Below are positions 34,418 through 45,443 of a stretch of 64,000 nucleotides of DNA, one piece after another. Position numbers and translations under genes: made by a program. Position 1 is the stretch's first letter. Each line of letters starts with the position of its first letter. This DNA is from Semisulcospira habei (Eukaryota; Mollusca; Gastropoda; Semisulcospiridae): positions 214,854,449 to 214,918,448 of the forward strand of contig BTPG01000003.1 of the NCBI GenBank assembly GCA_036245525.1. The letters run 5' to 3'. Below the pieces are notes generated by a model. The model saw nothing but the letters and a program-made list of their open reading frames with translations, did not search any database and had not been told where the DNA came from.

Positions 34418-34461
34418 GCCTACGACCGGTTTCGACCCAAGGTGGGTCTCATCAGGTAGGC
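34418..34461 (-). ncRNA. type I hammerhead ribozyme, complete core
   Basis: On the minus strand: stem I 5' GCCTAC (34461-34456); core CTGATGA (34455-34449); stem II GACCC, loop ACCTT, GGGTC (34448-34434); core GAAA (34433-34430); very short stem III CCGG inside ACCGGT; cleavage triplet GTC (34426-34424); and stem I 3' GTAGGC (34423-34418), fully complementary to GCCTAC. Every universally conserved core position is present. The palindromic 4-6 nt stem III matches the minimal hammerheads of Penelope-like elements, which are thought to cleave efficiently as dimers. Expected activity is self-cleavage after C34424 in the minus-strand transcript. Confidence 0.85.
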
Positions 34462-34780
34462 ATACGGCGTAACCTGAAATTGCAAACACAACGCATGTAA
34501 TAGAAGCCGCCTCCAGAATTTACCGGTAGCACCACTAGTACAAAGTGGATTGCATCCCTAAAACATTATGAGGTGTTACAGTGGAAGAAGACAGACTAAT
34601 TTTGAAAAGGCAACACCTAGGCAATTTTGTGGTACAATTATTCTTTACTTTTAACAAAGGCGTCGCCCAAAGCCAAAAAATGCACTCAATCAGAGTAGCT
34701 CCAAGGGACATAATTTGGCACTTTATGAGGTGTTACATGGCATTAGCACAGCATTCTCAGAATTTATTGAAAAATTATGT

Positions 34781-34817
34781 TGAGACCCACCTTGGGTCGA
34801 AACCGGTCGTAGGCGGC
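34781..34817 (+). ncRNA. truncated hammerhead copy in inverted unit
   Basis: The plus strand carries TGAGACCCACC, TTGGGTC, GAAACCGGTC and GTAGGCGGC, i.e. stem II, the GAAA core, stem III, the cleavage triplet and the 3' side of stem I. The 5' stem I strand and most of CTGATGA are replaced by unrelated sequence at the inversion junction, so it should be inactive on its own. Confidence 0.8.
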
Positions 34818-35162
34818 AAAATCTTAAATCTATCCAGCAGGTCCAAGATCTGTTTGGGAATATTCATGCACTAGCCTCCCCTCTCGGGGGGAGGACTGGA
34901 TATTCTCCAGCGGGGCGCCTGGGGGTAGTCCCTATTACTTTATGTAGTAGGTGTTCAGTGGAAGGCTCAAAAGATCTAATAAGCGATGCAGTCACAAAAG
35001 GACAGCTGATGTCCTGATGACACAATGCAAGCTTACCAGCCTGGAATTCCATGGCATTAGCACAGCATTCTCAGAATTTATTGAAAAATTATGTCCCTTG
35101 GAGCTACTCTGATTGAGTGCATTTTTTTGGCTTTGGGCGACGCCTTTGTTAAAAGTAAAGAA

Positions 35163-36062
35163 TATATATATATATATATATGAGCAAAATAATATATATA
35201 GTGGAAGGCTCTAAATGATAAGTCTGTCATTTCTCTCCTATCCCTCTTCTTTTATATACTGTGCAGTTGGCTCCCAAATAAATACCTCATGAGCAAGTGG
35301 TTGCCGGTGTCGGTCTCCGTTGGCATGCACACAACTAAAAATGACATCAGCTCCACTTTTCTCCCAAATAGCTTGTATAAAGTCAGCACTTTGTCAATGT
35401 AAATGTGAATAATGTTACATGTAGTTGAAATATGTTCTGCAGTAAAGCTGTAATTTGAGGGGGAGATGGGTGGCTCGGTGGTAGTGTGTTTTTGTTTCCT
35501 TATAATTTGTAACCAAAACCTGCTGGGAAACTGAGATTCAGCTGAGAGATAGGTACATCCACTACCAATCTGTTTACAGACATCTTTCAACCAGAGATGT
35601 TCATCGACCTGCTTTCACGGAGACACCAAAGGAACATGTAGCATTTTTTGCAGCAGGTATATTAAAACAATTTCACATCAATTAATGTTTGTAGATGATG
35701 CCAGTAAAAATTATAACAAAAAAGTGTCTGTGACAACACTATTTGGTGTGCTTTTTCATCAGTGAAGCTGTGAATGATTGAATGAATGTAAACATGCTCA
35801 CACAATGCCTGGCTGAAAAAAAATGAATGAACAAATGTACCGAGGTAACCAGTGTGCATTTTTATCTAAGACTGAATCCGGTTGGTTGATTCATGGTTTA
35901 ACATTCACATTACCACAGTGATGACAATCGCATATTTAAAACATAAAAATAAAAAAATACCACGCGTTCATTTTTTTTTGTGCTTTGGGTTTAAAGTGTG
36001 TTTGTTTCATTTAGCGAAGTAGAAACTGTATGGGTTTCAAATGTGAGCAGGAAAAAAACGTC
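35163..36062. other. unassigned sequence
   Basis: A short (TA)n (35164-35181) is followed by unrecognised sequence. A 112-codon minus-strand frame at 35252-35590 has no motif and was not called. Confidence 0.5.
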
Positions 36063-36072
36063 GCCATCTACG

Positions 36073-36125
36073 GGACTCGAACCCTGGTCTCCTGCGTGGC
36101 AAAAAAGTACCTTACCACTGCACTA
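36073..36125 (-). repeat. tRNA-Gly-like SINE head or tRNA pseudogene
   Basis: On the minus strand an A box TAGTGCAGTGG (36125-36115) and a B box GGTTCGAGTCC (36083-36073) both fit the pol III consensus exactly and are 31 nt apart. Between them, TTGCCACGCAGGAGACC resembles the anticodon arm of tRNA-Gly(GCC). The predicted acceptor strands do not pair, so it is not a functional tRNA. No tail or duplication was found. Confidence 0.6.
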
Positions 36126-36132
36126 ACTAAAT

Positions 36133-37493
36133 TACTAAGAACCAGCACGTGCATTTATTACTTATAGATAAACGTTTTCATCCCGTATCTGCCGTTGTTG
36201 TTTGTTCCAGTTTACTGTCACAAATAGTGATCGAGGACTAGCAGTTTGGGCGTAGTTTGCAACAGTTTGGGCGTAGGTTTTCCCTTGTAGGTTTGGCATA
36301 GTCGTTTTCCCTTCTTTCTCATGCGGGCTTGTGACCGGCTACGGCGGAGATATGATCTGCCGGAAGTCAGACATCGCTTGTATCCCTTATTGAATACGCA
36401 CTCGAAAACGACCCAAAGTGCCAAATTTTGTGCGGGACCCCATATTTTCTTCATAATCAATATGATAGTTATAACATAAAGTACGACTTTATCGAATAAA
36501 AAGGGCCTGAGCAATTGCCCAACATTGCAAACACTTGTAATGTTATTGATAACATCCGGGCAATTTGCGAATTTACAACATACACTTTTCTAGATTTCAC
36601 TTAGAATTCCAAATATTAGAACACACTTTTTTTTTACGAAAAAAATACTAACATAGTTTATGAAGTGACCGAAATGTTTCTTTATCATTTTAACACACTA
36701 TTCGATAAATTTTTATTGTGTTCTGAAATCGGCTATTTTGCGTGTTTTCCCTCGTGGGGTACCTCACAAAAACGGCCCTAACTTACAAATATGCCCGGGA
36801 CCATGGGTCTGTCAGGGTGGCAATAGCCTCCAGACTCAACAAGGCTCTCAAAAAACCCTATAAAGGGCAGTTTTCAATAAAAAAAATGTAGGTATAGTAT
36901 ACAACCTTAAAATATACAATTACGTAAAAAGGTAAAACTACGTCATGTCAAATGACGTTTTTCAACCAATGACATGTATAGAAATCACCGGTGGAGGCAT
37001 TCACAGCCAATCAGAAAATAGAAAAAACAAATTGCCGCGGCGCGGTCCTGTTGCTGGGTCCCACAAGCCTTTTTGTAACTATGCAATGAAATGGTGAAGT
37101 GCGATACTGTTTGCTTGTATACATTTCACTGAAATGGTCAGGCATTGCCATTGGGGTACCAGCAATTGGGACAATAGGCACCCTGAAATCATAAAAGAAA
37201 AGCTTCTGGCTTTTTTTCCTCCCAAAACCAACACGATGGGCTGAATAAAACTTGGTGTAGACCACACACTGATCTCAACATCGGGATACTACCCGACAAC
37301 AGCAAATGCAGAGCTGTTTGTATGCTGTAAGTGTCATTTTTCTTTTTTGTTCTAAAAATGGCGACAATGCACTTGCGGAAGTGGTACATAAGTCAGTGAT
37401 CGAGTTACCACGGCAGGGGCGTACGGTACTGCTCAATAACGTACAAGCACTCGCTATCAGGCAGTTCCGCTACACTGATCTGCGCACTTGGGG

Positions 37494-37494
<1 letters not shown>
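36133..37494. other. unassigned AT-rich sequence
   Basis: No gene recognised. A 21-bp phrase CTGTTGCTGGGTCCCACAAGC at 37048-37068 recurs in inverse orientation at 55529-55549, suggesting an unrecognised dispersed repeat. Confidence 0.5.

Positions 37495-37571
<77 letters not shown>
37495..37571. repeat. (TG)n microsatellite
   Basis: About 77 bp of pure TG repeat. Confidence 0.97.
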
Positions 37572-38099
<528 letters not shown>

Positions 38100-38110
38100 C
38101 CGAAATTCAT

Positions 38111-38441
38111 TTGTTTCTTCAAAATACAGACCCGATGACATTACTATATGGAATATCTACATAGCTTACGTAATTGCAGCCTAAGACCTGTTGTGTTCCT
38201 ATACAACCAGGAAGGCAACTCAGGGAACCGTAACTAGGGTCGTGAGTAGCTTCCCGTGTCTGCCCATCCGGTCCGAGTCACATGGTGTCACGCCAGTCGG
38301 AAATGCTTACCTTACCCGCGGCAAGCGGGACAGGCGGGATGGTCGTCAGAGTAATGTCATCGGTAAGTATTTTCCGAAAAAATACATTTTAGAGAAAAAT
38401 TTTTTTGTTTCTTCAAAATACATTCCCGATGACATTACTAT
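38111..38441. repeat. 37-bp direct repeats with an internal inverted repeat
   Basis: TTGTTTCTTCAAAATACA..CCCGATGACATTACTAT occurs at 38111-38147 and again at 38405-38441 with two or three differences. The intervening 257 bp contains GTAATGTCATCGG (38351-38363), the exact complement of CCGATGACATTAC in the repeats. This looks like the edges of a small unrecognised element or a rearranged terminus. Confidence 0.6.
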
Positions 38442-38459
38442 TATGGAAGAATTACAAAA

Positions 38460-41400
38460 AGGAGGAGGGTGCCGCCCAACCTAAAACAGGCTGTGTAAGG
38501 GATTAGCAGACCCGCCCTCCTAAGAGCAACCTCCCGACAATTTCAGCTAAGTAACCAACAGCGCCTCCGGCGCCGGGAGGGAGCGTTGCGCCGCGGGGCT
38601 GTCACCCGCCAGAGCGAGCAGCCTCGCTGGTCAGCTAGATCCCGAATGTAGAAGCGGGCGAAAGTTGAACTGCCCATCCGCGCCAAGCTGCGACGACACA
38701 CTGACGGCACAGATGCGGTCAAGGGTGACGCAAGTGGCGAAGGCTCTAACCTCGTGTGTGCGGACCCTCCGCGTCACGTCTCCCGCGTCACGTCTCACGT
38801 CGCCAGGAGGAATCTTCTGAGCTGCAAAGTCAGTTCCGCCTGTGGCCAATGGCCGTAGAGGCGGGACCGTCCCCACCGGACGGGGTTGGATCGAAGTAGA
38901 AACTTGCAGGAGGTGCCTGCCTGGTCTCCTGGGGAAGGTTCAGTGCTTCAGCGGCCGTCTGGTGATCCCCTTGGGCGCGATCAAGTGAGACGAAGGCTTG
39001 GCGAGGAAGTATGAAACAGTGAGGAGCTACCCGTGGCCATCTGCCCTGAAGGTAGGCCGGCTAGGCGCGCATAGGGCGTGTAACTCGTATACTCGGAAAG
39101 ACGCGGCGAGGGCCGGCAGGCAGCAGGTCTCTCGGGTAAGTCGGTACACCGTACCCAGGGGAGCGGTTCGAACGGTCTGAAGCCCGTCTCGGCAGAATCC
39201 CGGGTAGGTCCCAGAGCATCCGCAAGCGGGAAACCGGCGCCGGCGGCCAAGCAGCCATATGATCGGCGAGGGCTTTTACTCGCCGGAGGTCGGCCTGCCA
39301 AAGTGGCAAAGTGGCGAAGCGTCCGAACTCGTTGAGAGGAAGACCCTGACGTGACGGGATCGCACGCTAGGTCGCCGAGGAGCCGGAGGCAGAACTCGGC
39401 GAGCCGCGCGGTAGCCAGTTCGGTGGGTGGGAGGTGGTGGTCACCGTACCAGTACCGAAGGACCCGGGCCTTTCTAGTGGTCCCGTCACACGATCGGAGG
39501 AGCCCGAGGCTCCTGTTGTGGAGCGATCTGTCCGGTCTGCCAATCACCCTAGGGCGGAGAGACAAAGGTCGCTGCGGGCATTCTCGTAGAGACTGGCTCC
39601 CGGATGACTGGCCTCCCGCAGGAGTGCACCGGCTTGTCCCTGCGAAACAGCTCAGAGCACAGAGCCACCGCAGCTGGAGAGCGTGATCGAAGCGAGCGGG
39701 CCTCAAAGAAGGCCGGCTTGCGGCCGGCTAACCTCCCAGTGGGAGTGAGTGGGCAAGTCATTGCGTCAGGCATCCCAAACACCAGTCTCCGCCGAGCGGA
39801 GTACAGTCGAGCGGACCACAAGAGGAAGGCTCGCTGTAGGGCGTCCAGATCCTCGCTGTGGGGCATCCAAGCAAACAGCATCCGCAGAGCGGTGTACAGC
39901 CGAGATGACCTCGATGAGGAAGGCTCGCGGTATAGTGTCCATATCAACCCTCATCCGCCGTACGGGGTAAAATGGAACGGACCTCCGTGAGGAAGGCTCG
40001 TAGCCGGTCAATCTCCCGGAGAGAGAAGCAGGCATACCCTTGCGTAAGGCGTCCATATCCGCAGTGCGGTGTACAGACGAGCAGGCCGCCGTGAGGAAGG
40101 TGCGCCGTAGCGTGTCCATAGGAACAGTATGCGCAGTGCGGTGTCCAGACGAGCGGACCTCGAAGAGGAAGGCTCATTGCCGTGCGTCACCCCCCGTGGG
40201 AGGGAGCGGGCTGATCCTTACGTAAGGCATCCTTATACGCAGTGCAGTGTCGTGACGAGCAAACCTCTGTGAGGAAGGCTCGCTGCCGTGCTTCACCCCC
40301 CGTGAAAGGGAGCGAGCTGATCCTTGTGTAAGGCATCATATCCGCAGTGCGGTGAACAGTCGAGCGGACCTCTGTGAGGAATGCTCGTTGCCGGCAAACT
40401 CCCGACGGGAGTAAGCAGGCTTATACGTGCGTAAGGCCTCCGTATCTGCAGTGCGTTGTAGGACGCCCATATTCTCAGTATCCGCGGTGCGAGGCATAGT
40501 CGAGTTGGCCTCGAAGAGGAGACTCGCTGTAAGGCATCCAAGCCACAGGATCTGCAGCGCGGGAAGCAGTCGAGCGGACCTTCACGGTGGCCTCAGACAT
40601 CCCGAAGCAACGGAGTAACCGGTACCGGAGCGGTGAACCCGCCGGGGGACGGAAACCAATGGGGAAGGAGATGCAGCTGGAGAGGCCGGGCGTCAGACGA
40701 CCGAGCCGCAGGGGAACCGCAGCTGCATTCCTCAGGCCGAGGAGCTGGAGCCAACTCTGGAGGGAACAGCATTTAGTGGTCTCGCTTGCAGGCCCGGACG
40801 GCCAGCGTCTGTATCCGAAGCTCCGGAAGTCCCACACGGTTGAGATCGGTCGGAAATTCCAAGTCGACGTGTCCAAACCGGCGGGAAGGTGTGAGGTCCG
40901 CGTAGCCGGCGTTGACCCGGAAGCCAAGCCGCGTCCACCACGGGACGCCGAATGGCGTGGCGTCCCAGTGGTTCGTCAGAAGGAGGTGGCCTAATAGTTC
41001 CCGGTCGGTCGCGTCTCCGTTTTAGTGGGGTTAGCATGCCCACTAGGGCCTGGGGTCAGGTTAGTAGGTGAATGTGACAATGGAGCTGACTTACCCCTAC
41101 CTTGGCCTAGCGCTGATGACATCAGCTGGAAAGCCTGAGTTCCCGGCGACCGTGGCGAAAACCCCGGACGCCACACAGCCTTACTCTCTACGTCAGCCAC
41201 GAGCACTGACCTCAGGTGATCGCCGGCAAGCACAGCCCTGACCCGGGTGTGGAAGGCCGGTCCGCCCTCGTCCATGCCAAACAGGAGTTGAACCAGACCA
41301 AGTCACTAATGCCCACGAACAACACACCTGCACCGAGTCTGGAACGACGAGGATAGGCCTAAGAACACCGCGTGCAAGCCCCAGCGCGTGCGCCCGAGCA

Positions 41401-41542
41401 CCCAACCAACCACCCAATAGCTTATCGTCAGAGTCCGTCACGTCGACTTGTCGGACGGGATCGGCGAGACAATACAAACAAAACACAATGAGTTGTACCC
41501 CGTATATCAATTCGGGCAAGTTACCTCACCCTATTGATCATT
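38460..41542 (-). other. GC-rich internal leader of LTR retroelement
   Basis: A markedly GC- and CpG-rich 3-kb block downstream (on the minus strand) of the primer-binding site. Frames of 80-240 codons exist on both strands, e.g. minus 40991-41275 starting MDEGGPAFHTRV, but no gag, zinc knuckle, protease or RT motif is recognised. Its centre (about 39740-40600) is an array of degenerate repeats. No 3' LTR is found, so the element is incomplete or ends in an internal rearrangement near 38460. Confidence 0.5.
39740..40600. repeat. degenerate GC-rich tandem repeats
   Basis: About eight to ten diverged units share CAGTGCGGTG.ACAG.CGAGCGG, ACCTC.GTGAGGAAGGCTCG and GCGTAAGGC.TCC.TAT. Spacing is irregular, roughly 65-140 bp. 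The frame is not conserved between units, so a coding role is unlikely. Confidence 0.7.
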
Positions 41543-41554
41543 GACGAGCCCCCA
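41543..41554 (-). promoter_or_regulatory. primer-binding site of tRNA-Pro type
   Basis: Minus-strand TGGGGGCTCGTC begins two bases after the LTR end. It equals the first 12 bases of the well-known tRNA-Pro primer-binding site of gammaretroviruses and several gypsy-like elements. It primes minus-strand DNA synthesis. Confidence 0.8.
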
Positions 41555-41556
41555 AA

Positions 41557-43035
41557 TGTCACGACGAGAGGAAGATGAGGAAAAGGTAAAATGACAGACG
41601 AGAGAAAGATGAAGGGCCCTAGTGTCTTGCCTCAAGACGGGTCGCAACTCAAACGATTCTTATATGAGTACACACACACTTTATTACCTTCAAAGCCCAC
41701 TACCTCCACCGTTCAACCCTTCCATCTACCCTCCCCCCCTCCCTCCCTTAATATATAAATGAAAATAGAACAATTAAAACGATACCACTACGATCAGGTA
41801 AACACTTATGCCGAGTGGAGAAACTAAGCGGTTCTTCGCTCTAGACGAATACACTCACGTCACCAACCACAAGGAAAAAAAAAGGAAAAGAAAACAATTC
41901 AATAGTCTCTAGCGCCGTCGACTAAAACTGTTCACAACATCATTATCCATACACAAATATCTGGCGCCGTCCACTAAATCAGTTCATCACTCGATTGTTC
42001 CTGCACAACTTTCCCGCGCCATCTACTGTACAGTCCATAATACAAAGGAAAAAACTACACCAAGACGGGGCGAGTGGGGGAGGGTAAGTGAATAAGGCTT
42101 CTCCTTCCTATCCGGCTCCCCTCGCTAGTACTTCGGTCTTGTTGGTCCCTTGCCCCTCAACGCGCTTACGTGATTTGGGACTGTCGGCGATAGCGGTCCG
42201 GCGAACGTGACGCTGTAGGCAACCGTGCGCGTCCCACGCCGACCCTGGCCCGGCGAAGCGTGGTTGGCCCAGGTCAGTCCTCAGACTGGTCCGAGCCCCG
42301 GAACCGTGTAAAGCAAACAGAAGCATAGACGGCAACATAAGTATCGTAACCTGTGTGTCTAAATACCTCCCCTCCCAAGCCCACTCCGCCTGGTTTACAA
42401 TAGCACTAACAATTACTGTGCGGGCGCTTGACATGCACCCACAATACGTGTTGCCAAATCCTTGCAAACCTGCCAGTGAACCTCCCATACATTCCGCTTC
42501 CATACTAACCAAAAAGGCACACAATTCAACAACCGACTATAAGCACAAACCAGCCTAACATAATCCACACCTCAAATACCCCAATGCAACTCATCCTTTA
42601 ACCCCGTCCTCCCCCCCCCCCCACCCCCCACCCCCCCGCTACCTCTAACACAGAGTACACAAGTAACAATCCTAACAAACATGACGAATGCACGCGGGAT
42701 CTATCAGCACTTACCTCCTCTGAGACTCATTGCACGCGCCACCTCCCCCGACCCTGCGACTGATTCGTCGAAGTGTCGCTGACACCCATAGTCAGCCACT
42801 GACTTCCAACAGTCAGCAAAAATAACGACCTGGTCCCGCCGAGTACAGCTGCTAACTAAACTAACGCCGGGAACTCTCGGCCGTGACCACGCCCCTGCGT
42901 ATTACTCCCATGCCCCGCGCGTGCAACACACAAAACACTCATCCGACTCTGCTAACTCACAAGCCCTAGTCCCTACCTGATCAGTGCTACGGTACTTTCG
43001 ACTACACCTACGCGAAACGGCCCCCAACCGTGACA
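41557..43035 (-). mobile_element. 5' LTR of LTR retrotransposon (minus strand)
   Basis: A 1,479-bp segment whose ends are the inverted repeat TGTCACG (sense start at 43035) and CGTGACA (sense end at 41557), i.e. TG...CA termini, with a primer-binding site directly downstream. In sense order it carries a TATA-like ATTTATATATTAAG (41760-41747) and AATAAA (41685-41680) about 65 nt later, compatible with U3-R-U5 boundaries. No second LTR copy lies in the window, so the length rests on the termini alone. Poly-C runs near 42610-42640 lie inside. Confidence 0.75.
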
Positions 43036-44410
43036 ATCACAATGCTGAGCTTGTGCAGGTGTCTGTCATGAATTGCTTCTCAATATTTACTCTTGGCTGT
43101 GTCCTCACGTCGTTTACGTAAAATGTGTCTGCAGCTCAGAAAAAGTGTCTGAAAAGATTCTGTCGGGACATGTCAGAAACACTTGTTGTTTTTATTTAGG
43201 TCTCTGGAAGTTTGATGTTGTGAGTTTCTGTGGTTTTTCCCCCTCTACCCAGTGATTAGAACTGGTCAATTCTCTGTTCTTTCCACAAGTTTCTCACGAT
43301 TTGAACACTAACTGGGCAAGCGAAGGCTATCCAATTCTTGTGGGAGATCAACTGGGGACCTCAATGTGACGCACGTCACCGACCCTGTTGATTCCCCGGC
43401 ACTGGCTCTCGTTTCAGTCTCCTAGTCTGTGGACAGATATTGAGTGCAGCTTTGGAAATACGTTTGACGTTTTAAGTTAATCATATACATATACAACTAT
43501 TATAATTTGTGTAATTTCCTTTTTAGGGATTTCACCATTAGACTACCAGACGATGGCTGCAGAGTGCAAAGTCTGAAATAGCAAGCTACAAGATAAAAAT
43601 AGACCTGCTGGAGGAGGAGATCAGATCGCGAATTTGACAAATCTGAATGATCATCTCAAGGCTGCAAAGAACTAAAGGTGTGCAGATGCAACCAGCAGAA
43701 GAAGACGTATTTGGAATGGAGTTTGTGAGGAATAAACAGGAGAGACAACTAAACAACCTGTTTCAGTTCTACATTGAGCTAAACATGTTTGGTTTTTGGA
43801 TTTGTTGTCGTTTTTGTTGCCAAATGTTCAGTCTGTTAAGCACAAGGATAGTGAAAAACGACAGACTTTCAGCCACACGATGGACGGTTTCTCACTCTTT
43901 GATGATTGAGAAATTTTGAAGTCTTCATAATACAGCGAAAATGAGTATTGAATCTAGTATTTCTGTTCTATCAAATTGTGTCACTGTGCATCAGCAATAT
44001 ATAAACTGAACCATTATTTCTCCATGTGCTGTGTTTTTGGCAGATAAATTACTCACATTCCAGAATAAAATATAATGTACAAGTTAATAATATTTTTGAT
44101 TTTAGTTTAGGAGATGCGTACATCTTGCTTGTGTTAATGTGGCATGTTATGGGCCTTTATGACCGCTGCTCCGATGGCTTGGCCAGCACACCATGGTTTA
44201 ATTATTGGGACTGATGCGATCTTGGTGCCTCTTGATATTGCTGCTCCCCAGGCTTGTGGCATGCCGCTACAGCTCAGTCGGTTAGGCACATTGGTCAAAC
44301 AGTTTAGCTGCCTTTATATACTGAAGTGTTTTCTGAAACCCAATGAATTGAGAATAGTGACTATTCAATCTGAAATACAAATCATACATGCATGGTTATT
44401 TATTAATAAT
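43036..44410. other. unassigned sequence
   Basis: No recognisable gene or repeat. Short frames such as 43647-43919 lack motifs. Confidence 0.5.
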
Positions 44411-44423
44411 CTCTCTCTCTCTC

Positions 44424-44511
<88 letters not shown>
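44411..44511. repeat. (CT)n microsatellite, 5' flank of CR1-C
   Basis: About 100 bp of CT repeat with two interruptions at its start. CR1-C begins immediately afterwards. Confidence 0.98.
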
Positions 44512-44513
<2 letters not shown>

Positions 44514-44936
44514 GACACTATTGTATCCGGTTCTGCTGGTCCCACATCACCAGTACAACTACCTCTACGCCAGGAGCCTCAACCACAGGACCATGAACAA
44601 CTTCAACAGCAGGAGCAGCTGCAGCTACAACAGGCGCAGCAACAACATTTACAACAGGAGCAGCAACATCTACAACAGATGCCCTTCATGCCGGTTCCTG
44701 ACTGGCAGCAACTCCAGTACCATCATCTGCTGCAAATACATACCAACTCTTCAACTGCAGCACCCTGGCAACAACCACAGTACCCGGATGGTTGCCATGG
44801 TGTGTGGTCGAATCATCGCCCAGCAACCAGTGTATCTGCTTATCCGGTTAATAGTCTGCCACCGTACCACCAGTTATGCCAGGTGCCCACAGCGAATGGT
44901 GCCAATGGATACGTCAGCTACTTACGCGGTTGGTAA
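44512..44936 (+). pseudogene. CR1-C ORF1 C-terminal remnant, Gln-rich
   Basis: The frame encodes a strongly Gln-rich tract (EQLQQQEQLQLQQAQQQ, then HLQQEQQHLQQ) and a Pro/Tyr/His-rich end finishing at GYVSYLRGW. Position before ORF2 and composition match the ORF1 C-terminus of copy A, but Gln enrichment is far greater. The esterase domain is lost to 5' truncation. Confidence 0.6.
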
Positions 44937-45443
44937 TTCAGTGTCGTGTGATCAGTGATCCTTCACCGTTGTGCTTCGCAGATTTCACCGTGGGTGTGTG
45001 AGGCAGTTCATTATTACGTCAGTGTTACGTGTGCTTCTTTATATACGGTTCTTCTGCGTTCGCTTGTGATTTATTCCAAAGCAGTGATTGACTGTGTGCC
45101 TCAAATTCTGTGATTTTCTCGCCTGGTTTGATTACCAAAGCTCCGCTAAGTTTTCATTGTGACAGTACGGTTTCAAGTGTTCAGCCTACGATACTTCACA
45201 TCGCAGGCTACACCATTTGTTCATTTATTTAGACAGCTTGCGCAGCATTAATACGTGGATACACTATTAATCAAAAGCGATCTTCATTTGATAACGCTGT
45301 GTTGGACACCATTTGTGACGTTTTGATACGAGGTGCTATAACTTCAGCCGCGCTTTACTGCATTGAAACTTTATTATCTATTCCCTTTGTTTATATATTT
45401 TTTGTATTGTGTTGCACTTCATTTGGGAAAGTTAAAATTCAAC

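Noticed and set aside
35252..35590. 112-codon minus-strand frame
   Set aside because: No recognisable domain, no splice signals in register and no similarity to any element in the window.
36063..36132. Functional tRNA-Gly gene
   Set aside because: A and B boxes are good but the acceptor strands are not complementary.
38981..39706. 241-codon minus-strand frame in the GC-rich block as a gene
   Set aside because: Long frames arise on both strands in such GC-rich sequence. There are no motifs, and it lies within the presumed LTR-element leader.
39740..40600. CRISPR array or satellite
   Set aside because: Units are strongly diverged with irregular spacing and no unique spacers, and the context is eukaryotic.
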